Positions 1-5,035 of a stretch of 6,993 bases of DNA are shown here, piece by piece. The stretch is from Methylotenera sp. (GTDB lineage: Bacteria > Pseudomonadota > Gammaproteobacteria > Burkholderiales > Methylophilaceae): positions 1-6,993 of the forward strand of contig JAIYEJ010000162.1 of the NCBI GenBank assembly GCA_027487055.1, read 5' to 3'. Position numbers and translations under genes: made by a program. The notes below the pieces were generated by a model. The model was not told where the DNA came from. It was given only the letters and a program-made list of their open reading frames with translations, and made no database searches. Within the stretch, counting starts at the first letter, position 1, and every line of letters starts with the position of its first letter.

Positions 1-1013
1 ATGGTTTTGTCGCCATCGCTCAGTTCCACATCGCTATCTATCGCCTCAAAAATACTTTGCGCTGCTGCCAAACCAATTTGAAAATCTTCCGCCGCGGCAC
101 TGATGTGTTTGATAGGTGCAATTAACATAAGCAGTGCGCCAATAAATGCAGCAAACTCACCCACAGTAAACCGCCCTAGCGCGTAATACACCACTAAAGT
201 TAAGGCTAATGCAGCAAGAATTTCTACTACGAAACTGTTTAAACCAGCAATTCTGGCAGAACGTAATTCAAGTTGACGATTTTTATCGACCAAATTAGAA
301 AAGCGCTCGTTCTCATAGGCTTGTGCGCCAAATATTTTTACTATGCGCTGACCAGAAATCGCTTCTTCAGCCACTTTTGTCATTTCACCTACGCCTTGCT
401 GTACGCGCTTAGCATTTGTCCGCAATTTTGGCGTCATTTTCCTTAAATAAAGCACCATAAAGGGTGTAACAATTGCAAACACTAACGTTAGCCGCCAATC
501 GAGATAAAGCATATAAAGAACGAGACCAATCACCGTGAGAATATCACGCATGACATTAAGGGCCGTGCGCGAACAAACGCTGGCTAAACGCTCTGCATCA
601 TAGGTAAGCTTTGAGACAAGCACGCCTGTGGTGCTTGCATCAAAAAAGCTCACTGGTAATAGCATAAACTTATTAAATGCCTCTGACCTAAGTTTTGCCA
701 CAATGCGTCTTGCAACCACCCGCATGCTGTACATAGAAATGAATCCAGCCAAGCCTCTTACTGACATTAATGCAAACAGCATCAGCGGCAAAATGAAAGC
801 TTCATCTGCTGATTTCTTTACAAAGCCTTCATCGGTAACTTGTTTAATCAAGGCTAAAAAGCCAGTATTACTAGCGGCTAGAATCGCCGTTGAGATGATA
901 GTAATGAGAAAGTAAGTTTTATACACCCAAGCATAACGAAACAAACGCAAATAAAGCATTTTTGCGTTTGCTATATGCGGCGTTTTATCTTGCTTGCGGT
1001 TTGATTTCGACAT
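1..1013 (-). CDS. msbA: MsbA-type lipid A export ABC transporter, N-terminal membrane domain (partial, runs off left edge)
   Basis: Inner-membrane ABC exporter half-transporter that flips lipid A-core from the inner to the outer leaflet, using ATP, as a homodimer. Reading leftwards from the ATG at 1011-1013 gives 337 uninterrupted codons before the window ends. They cover the whole transmembrane domain: hydrophobic helices near residues 33-55, 73-95, 155-172, 174-192, 262-280 and 285-305. Typical exporter features are visible, such as FFD at 123-125 in the TM2-TM3 region, SKLTYDAERL at 134-143, and EEAISGQRIVKIFGAQ at 216-231. The Walker motifs would lie beyond the left edge, so ATPase function is not shown here. 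The gene follows exbD by 39 nt on the same strand and is probably co-transcribed with it. No good Shine-Dalgarno precedes the ATG, so the start is less certain than the frame. MsbA, rather than another exporter of the family, is inferred from the length, these sequences and the envelope-gene context. Confidence 0.88.
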   Translation of the reverse strand, partial: MSKSNRKQDKTPHIANAKMLYLRLFRYAWVYKTYFLITIISTAILAASNTGFLALIKQVTDEGFVKKSADEAFILPLMLFALMSVRGLAGFISMYSMRVVARRIVAKLRSEAFNKFMLLPVSFFDASTTGVLVSKLTYDAERLASVCSRTALNVMRDILTVIGLVLYMLYLDWRLTLVFAIVTPFMVLYLRKMTPKLRTNAKRVQQGVGEMTKVAEEAISGQRIVKIFGAQAYENERFSNLVDKNRQLELRSARIAGLNSFVVEILAALALTLVVYYALGRFTVGEFAAFIGALLMLIAPIKHISAAAEDFQIGLAAAQSIFEAIDSDVELSDGDKT

Positions 1014-1052
1014 ACTTAAAACGTCGAACCTAATAGAAAAATCAAGATAGTA

Positions 1053-1475
1053 TTATGAGCCAGATTTTGTTTGTGTGGCAAAAGTAATATGCGTGTAATT
1101 TGCTTGGCGCGCAGCCTCCATTACATCCACGACCGATTGATGGGTTGATTTAGCGTCGGCATTAATTACAATGGTGGGTTCTTTACCGCTACCAGCTGCT
1201 TTAGTGAGCGCGCTAGAAATTGCTTCCACATCACCACTGCCTACTTCGACACCATTCACCATAAAATGCCCAACTGCATCTACTTCAACTGTAATGACTA
1301 AAGGTTTATCTTCAAGTGCAGTTGGCTCTGCTGTTGGTAGGTTAATTTGGAGCTCGCTGGTGCGCGAAAAGCTTGCACTCACTACCAAGAAGATAATAAT
1401 CACTAAAAGCACATCAATGAGCGGCACAAGATTCATCTCGAGGTCTTCGTGACGTTTACCACGTTGAAAATTCAT
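1053..1475 (-). CDS. exbD: ExbD/TolR-family proton-channel subunit
   Basis: Small subunit of an ExbB-ExbD (TolQ-TolR-like) proton-driven motor in the inner membrane, which energises TonB-dependent uptake or a similar envelope process. The 140-residue protein has the family layout: a short charged cytoplasmic N-terminus (1-13), one transmembrane helix (about 14-34), and a periplasmic domain. The helix carries the essential aspartate at D21 in the context NLVPLIDVLLVIIIF, equivalent to the proton-carrying Asp of ExbD and TolR. The periplasmic part ends with the usual VVDVMEAARQAN segment at 115-126. The ATG at 1473-1475 has a Shine-Dalgarno AAGGA (1482-1486) six bases upstream, which supports this start. 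It lies downstream of exbB, but with an unusually long 135-bp gap, and upstream of msbA. No tonB or TonB-dependent receptor is visible in the window, so its physiological partner is unknown; TolR-like use is possible. Confidence 0.9.
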   Translation of the reverse strand: MNFQRGKRHEDLEMNLVPLIDVLLVIIIFLVVSASFSRTSELQINLPTAEPTALEDKPLVITVEVDAVGHFMVNGVEVGSGDVEAISSALTKAAGSGKEPTIVINADAKSTHQSVVDVMEAARQANYTHITFATQTKSGS

Positions 1476-1528
1476 TTTAATTCCTTAAGCTATCATTTTT
1501 TATTGATTCAATAAATTTTAGAATATCC

Positions 1529-1597
1529 GTTTTTGCAAGGCGCCTGAGCGAAGAAAGTATGTTTTATAAGGCGAGCGACAGGCAACAAAGCGAAAAC
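1529..1597. repeat. Imperfect palindromic, repeat-like element between exbB and exbD
   Basis: About 69 bp with partly complementary ends. The left end GTTTTTGC (1529-1536) pairs with the right end GCGAAAAC (1590-1597) at seven of eight positions. Further in, GCCTG (1542-1546) pairs with CAGGC (1579-1583). The G/C-rich words (GGCGCCTGAGCGAAG on the left, AAGGCGAGCGACAGGC on the right) stand out against AT-rich flanks. This looks like a dispersed intergenic palindromic element of the REP or small MITE kind, or a transcript hairpin between exbB and exbD. Only one copy is in the window, so repeat status is inference. Confidence 0.35.
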
Positions 1598-1610
1598 GTT
1601 ATTGAAAAAC

Positions 1611-2216
1611 TTACTTACGTTGACCATGTAAAATCTCAACCAATTTAATCGCCTGCTGCTCCATATCCACCAGCAAATCATCTACTTTACTACGGAAATA
1701 GCGGTAAGCAATCATCGCTGGCACTGCAACCACGATACCTGCAGCAGTGTTGTAAAGTGCAACTGAAATACCACGTGCAAATTGCGCAACATCGTGCCCA
1801 CTATTGGTAAATGAGCCAAATAACTCCACCATACCAATTACTGTACCAAGCAAGCCCAATAGCGGCGCTACAGTAGCAATAGTGCCTAGCAATGGTAAAT
1901 AACGTTCTAATCGGTGCGCAACTGCGCGACCTGTTTCTTCAATCGCTTCTTTGGTGATTTCACGTGAATTTTTAGCATTTGACAATGCACTTGCAAAGAT
2001 TTGTCCTAATGGTGAATGTTCTTCTAGTTTATTAAGCGTATCTTTTGTAACGCCACCTTGGCCTAGCCATTTTTGCACTTCTGGCAACAAATTTGCTGGT
2101 GCTACAATACCGCTACGCAACGCCCAGAAACGCTCGCCCATAATCGCAAGCGCAATCACTGAACAAATAATTAACGGCCAAATCGGCCATCCAGCCGCTA
2201 AAATAATTTCCCACAC
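1611..2216 (-). CDS. exbB: ExbB/TolQ/MotA-family proton-channel protein
   Basis: Large subunit of the ExbB-ExbD motor: a pentameric inner-membrane channel that encloses the ExbD helices and uses the proton gradient. The 201-residue length and topology fit ExbB. There is one helix near the N-terminus (about 10-32), a long cytoplasmic segment, and two C-terminal helices (about 106-134 and 147-172). The family signature is clear: LPLLGTIATVAPLLGLLGTV (107-126), then GISVALYNTAAG (149-160) and the small-residue helix ending AVPAMIAYRYF. The start is a GTG at 2214-2216, chosen because a strong Shine-Dalgarno TAAGGAG (2224-2230) lies seven bases upstream and no ATG is available there. The gene lies downstream of the comEC remnant and upstream of exbD on the same strand. 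Assignment to ExbB rather than TolQ rests on its neighbours (exbD, msbA, comEC remnant) and is less certain than the family. Confidence 0.9.
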   Translation of the reverse strand: MWEIILAAGWPIWPLIICSVIALAIMGERFWALRSGIVAPANLLPEVQKWLGQGGVTKDTLNKLEEHSPLGQIFASALSNAKNSREITKEAIEETGRAVAHRLERYLPLLGTIATVAPLLGLLGTVIGMVELFGSFTNSGHDVAQFARGISVALYNTAAGIVVAVPAMIAYRYFRSKVDDLLVDMEQQAIKLVEILHGQRK

Positions 2217-2223
2217 AGCAATG

Positions 2224-2230
2224 CTCCTTA
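2224..2230 (-). promoter_or_regulatory. Shine-Dalgarno site that fixes the GTG start of exbB
   Basis: The minus strand reads TAAGGAG, a near-perfect anti-16S match, seven bases before GTG at 2214-2216. No in-frame ATG is available nearby, so this site decides the start codon. Confidence 0.75.
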
Positions 2231-2304
2231 AGGTATTCTGAAAACTAGTGTTCTAAAAAACTCCCGCTACTTTAGCCCGAAGCGAAGATTTCGGCAAGTT
2301 TTTA

Positions 2305-2977
2305 TCAATATTTTGATGTGTATTCGTCTTGCCAATAGCTTGGTTTTGCATGTCGCCAAGCATTTATTTGAATGGGTTTATCCTTTAAAAAATCAATCTT
2401 AATCGCCCCGTGATAATTAGAACGATACATGCTTGCGCCACTTTCTTTAAATCGTTTTTCAATCAGTGGTTTAGGATGTTTAAATCTGTTTGAATAGCCC
2501 ACCATAAAAACAGCATGTTGCGCGCCCACTGCTTGCACAAAATCACTTTTCAAATGAAGTTTTACTGCCATGATGTGGAGCGATTAATAAATCGCTTTTT
2601 AAACGAGATTGTGCACGCGAAAAAATAGCGTCGATGGAAGGCTTATGGATATTAACTTCTAGGGCATCGCTTTTGATGTTGTGATTAAAAAGTGTGTTAT
2701 AAGCTTCTTTTTCAATATCGCCTGTGAGTAGAATGCTGCCAAACTGGCTTGTTTCTTTTAACAAGCAGCTTTTATTATTATCTTTTTCGTTTGTATCTTC
2801 AACGCTTTTAATAGTTGGGTAGAACACCTTAAACTTAACGCAATCCCATTGGCAAAATTTGCTTTTAAAACACCTCATACGCTTTTGTGTTGCGTTAATT
2901 TCTGTAATATCAAATGAACTGGCAACGCAATCAACCGATCTTTGCGCTAGAACAGAACTAGCACCCGCATTATCATT
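2305..2977 (-). pseudogene. comEC: comEC remnant: C-terminal metallo-beta-lactamase-like part of the DNA-uptake channel protein, truncated and frameshifted
   Basis: Full ComEC/Rec2 is a large inner-membrane protein (roughly 700-800 residues) that carries single-stranded DNA into the cell during natural transformation. Only about 220 codons survive here. The upstream piece (2977 down to a TGA at 2543-2545) contains NDNAGASSVL, QWDCVKFKVFYP, NNKSCLL, LLTGDIEKEA and LLIAPHHGSKTS. The downstream piece (about 2571 down to the TAA at 2305) continues with SDFVQAV, GYSNRFKHPKPLI, a GAI segment and a C-terminal YW. Both match the ComEC beta-lactamase-like domain in order. Removing one A from the AAAA run at 2547-2550 joins them as HHGSKTSFESDFVQAV, spaced like intact homologues. 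The first metal-binding motif (normally H-x-D-x-D-H-A-G-G) is reduced to NDNAGA and preceded by TAA (2978-2980); MI just before it (2984-2989) may be its last trace. lolD ends at 3009, so there is no room for the competence domain. A functional free-standing protein is unlikely. Confidence 0.85.
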
Positions 2978-3008
2978 TTATCGGATCATCTTTTTTATTA
3001 ATGTGATT

Positions 3009-3683
3009 TTATTTAAACTGAGATAATTTACCGTCTTCAAGCCGATATTGTCTTTGCATTTTTGCGGCCAAATCCAAATCGTGAGTCACCACCACCAAGC
3101 TGGTATTTTGTTCTCGATTAATTTCTAACAACAAATCAAACACTTGATTTGCAGTCACACGGTCTAGGTTGCCCGTTGGCTCATCTGCAAGAATACATTG
3201 CGGCCGCGTGACGAGCGCACGTGCAAGTGCAGCCCGTTGTCGCTCGCCACCAGAAAGTTCACCTGGCATATGTTCTAAGCGATGTGCCAAACCTACTTCT
3301 TTAAGCATTTCTGTCGCTAAAGTTAGTGCTTGCTCACGCGGCATACGCCGAATGAGCAAGGGCATCGCTACGTTTTCAACCGCTGTAAATTCTGGCAATA
3401 AATGATGAAACTGATACACAAAACCAAGCGACTCATTTCGTAATTGACCTTTTTTAGATTCTGATAATTGGCTTAAATTTCTACCAGATAATTCAACCTT
3501 TCCACTTGTAGGCACGTCTAAACCGCCTAGCAAATGCAACAATGTACTTTTGCCAGAACCAGACACGCCAACAATGGCAATTTGCTCTCCCTTGTTAATG
3601 TTTAAGTCAATGCCATCAAGAACAGATACATGTAACCCAGCATATGTTTTACTTATGTGTTCGCAATTAATAATGCTATTCAT
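3009..3683 (-). CDS. lolD: LolD, ATPase of the lipoprotein-releasing ABC transporter
   Basis: Cytoplasmic ATPase subunit of the Lol transporter, which extracts mature outer-membrane lipoproteins from the inner membrane and hands them to LolA. The 224-residue protein has every ABC ATPase motif: Walker A GVSGSGKST (39-47), Q-loop at Q91 within YQFHHLLPEFTAVENVAMPL, signature LSGGERQR (143-150), Walker B CILADE (163-168) followed by PTGNLD, and the switch histidine H201 in THD. The stretches HLLGGLDVPTSG (50-61) and QFHHLLP are typical of LolD within the MacB/LolD/FtsE branch. Its ATG overlaps the end of lolC by 8 nt. The only Shine-Dalgarno-like bases (AAGG) sit one base from the ATG, so translation is probably coupled to lolC. 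It is followed directly by the comEC remnant with no obvious terminator between them. Confidence 0.96.
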   Translation of the reverse strand: MNSIINCEHISKTYAGLHVSVLDGIDLNINKGEQIAIVGVSGSGKSTLLHLLGGLDVPTSGKVELSGRNLSQLSESKKGQLRNESLGFVYQFHHLLPEFTAVENVAMPLLIRRMPREQALTLATEMLKEVGLAHRLEHMPGELSGGERQRAALARALVTRPQCILADEPTGNLDRVTANQVFDLLLEINREQNTSLVVVTHDLDLAAKMQRQYRLEDGKLSQFK

Positions 3684-4953
3684 ACCTTAAGGCCTCTGCT
3701 GGGTTAATTTGCGAAGCCTTGTAACTTGGGTACAAAGTAGCAAGCAAGCTTAAAATAAATGACATCACAATAATAATAGTCACATCGTTCCAGTCTAGTT
3801 TTGAGGGCAAATCACTAATATAGTAAACATCTTTTGCTAAAAACTGCACTTGGAATAAATTCTCAATAAATGGCACGATGGTACTGATATTTAGCGCAAT
3901 TAGAATGCCGATTACCGCACCTATTAAAGTACCGATGATGCCGATAAGCGCGCCTTGCACAATAAAAATAAGCATAATGCTGCGAGGACTTGCGCCAAAA
4001 GTCCGCATAATGGCAATATCGGCGCGCTTATCCGTCACCGCCATCACCAAGGTTGACACAATATTAAATGCTGCAACAGCTACAATTAAGGTGAGGATAA
4101 TAAACATCACGCGTTTTTCTAACTGAACTGCTTTAAAAAAATTAGCATGTTGTTGTGTCCAATCGGTAATAAAGTAATTGCCTTCTAGTTTTTGTGCTAA
4201 TTTCACTGACATTTCAGGTGCTTCAAATAAATCGTCTAACTTTAAGCGCAAACCAGACACATTCTCACCCATGCGATAAAGTTTTGCTGCGTCATCTAGA
4301 TGAATAAAAGCTAAACCAGCGTCATACTCGTACATGCCAATTTGAAACAGTCCCACCACATTAAATTGCTTAATGCGCGGGACAACACCTGCAGGTGTAA
4401 ATTGCCCTTGTGGCGCCATCAGCACCACTTTATCACCAATAGAAGCGCCTAATAACATTGCTAAATCTGCACCCAGCACAATGTTAAATTCACCAGATTG
4501 TAAATCTGACAAAGCCCCTGCTTTCATATGCTTGCCAATGTCCGCGACTTTGTCTTCCATATTTGGTAACACACCACGTACGATTGCACCTTGCACACCT
4601 TGCCCAAAACTCAACATACCTTGTGCCATCACATAAGGCGCACTTGCTTTCACTTCTGGTTGAGATTCAACTTGGCTTGCTAGCAATTGCCATTGACTGA
4701 GCTGGTTACTAGCCCCTGTGATTTCCAAATGCGAAGCCACCCCCAAAATACGGGTTCGGAGCTCAGATTGGAATCCGTTCATCACCGACAACACCACAAT
4801 TAAAGCAGCAACACCCAAGGCAATGCCTATCATACTGGTGAGCGAAATAAAGGATATAAAATGATTTTTGCGCTTAGCTCGGGTGTAACGCAAACCTATA
4901 AAAAGCTCAAACGGTAGTTTTGCTAAATAAAAAGATTTTAAAGATAAAGACAT
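3676..4953 (-). CDS. lolC: LolC/LolE-family (possibly LolF) lipoprotein-releasing system membrane subunit
   Basis: Inner-membrane subunit of the Lol lipoprotein-sorting transporter, partner of LolD. The 425-residue length and topology are standard: N-terminal PFELFIGLRYTRAKRKNHFI (14-33), TM1 to about residue 58, a large periplasmic domain (about 60-275), then TM2 (281-306), TM3 (326-356) and TM4 (390-410). Family hallmarks include ISLTSMIGIALGVAALIVVL (36-55), VMNGF (57-61), and the cytoplasmic coupling segment DKRADIAIMRTFGASPRSI (308-326). It ends NPAEALRYE, the usual LolC/E tail. The ATG at 4951-4953 has no good Shine-Dalgarno, but homologous sequence begins only about 12 residues later and no other start fits. 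Only one such membrane gene is present in the operon. That suggests a homodimeric LolF-type system, as reported for other bacteria, unless a second copy lies elsewhere. Confidence 0.94.
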   Translation of the reverse strand: MSLSLKSFYLAKLPFELFIGLRYTRAKRKNHFISFISLTSMIGIALGVAALIVVLSVMNGFQSELRTRILGVASHLEITGASNQLSQWQLLASQVESQPEVKASAPYVMAQGMLSFGQGVQGAIVRGVLPNMEDKVADIGKHMKAGALSDLQSGEFNIVLGADLAMLLGASIGDKVVLMAPQGQFTPAGVVPRIKQFNVVGLFQIGMYEYDAGLAFIHLDDAAKLYRMGENVSGLRLKLDDLFEAPEMSVKLAQKLEGNYFITDWTQQHANFFKAVQLEKRVMFIILTLIVAVAAFNIVSTLVMAVTDKRADIAIMRTFGASPRSIMLIFIVQGALIGIIGTLIGAVIGILIALNISTIVPFIENLFQVQFLAKDVYYISDLPSKLDWNDVTIIIVMSFILSLLATLYPSYKASQINPAEALRYE

Positions 4954-4976
4954 AGAGCGAATCTTAACATTAAATG

Positions 4977-4999
4977 CTGGCCATATTAAAATTGGCCAG
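4977..4999. repeat. Perfect 7-bp inverted repeat upstream of lolC
   Basis: CTGGCCA (4977-4983) and TGGCCAG (4993-4999) are perfect reverse complements around a 9-nt AT-only spacer. Two flanking G-T pairs could extend an RNA stem. It lies 24-46 nt upstream of the lolC ATG and 37 nt past the stop of the 5036-6703 gene. A TAATAT sequence (minus strand, 4983-4988) that could act as a -10 box lies at the left-arm and spacer boundary. It could be an operator for lolCD or a weak transcript hairpin; there is no proper T-run for an intrinsic terminator. Confidence 0.5.
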
Positions 5000-5001
5000 T
5001 G

Positions 5002-5021
5002 CTTACACGTAAGATTCTTAC
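5002..5021. repeat. Alternating CTTAC / GTAAG / CTTAC inverted arms
   Basis: CTTAC (5002-5006), GTAAG (5009-5013) and CTTAC (5017-5021) are mutually complementary in sequence, so the middle arm can pair with either neighbour. The spacers are 2 and 3 nt. The element lies between the end of the 5036-6703 gene and the 7-bp inverted repeat before lolC. It may be a protein-binding site or part of a transcript end structure. The short arms make chance possible. Confidence 0.35.
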
Positions 5022-5035
5022 CCTATCAAGATATT

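Noticed and set aside
628..915. Plus-strand open frame opposite msbA
   Set aside because: It is antisense to a well-supported membrane domain, has no recognisable family and no start signal; it is a shadow of the msbA frame.
1171..1452. Plus-strand open frame opposite exbD
   Set aside because: It mirrors the exbD coding sequence, and its composition (Ser, Thr, Pro rich) is typical of an antisense shadow.
2277..2303. Possible terminator hairpin CCGAA...TTCGG followed by a T-run (plus strand)
   Set aside because: The stem is only 5 bp with an 8-nt loop, four bases separate it from the T-run, and no plus-strand gene ends here. On the minus strand the T-run is far from the stem.
2305..2878. Two separate small functional genes instead of a comEC pseudogene
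   Set aside because: The pieces continue one another's homology across a frame change, and the first metal motif and all upstream domains are missing. Neither has a plausible independent start.
4373..4636. Plus-strand open frame opposite lolC, Cys and Pro rich
   Set aside because: It lies wholly within strongly supported lolC, with no family resemblance.
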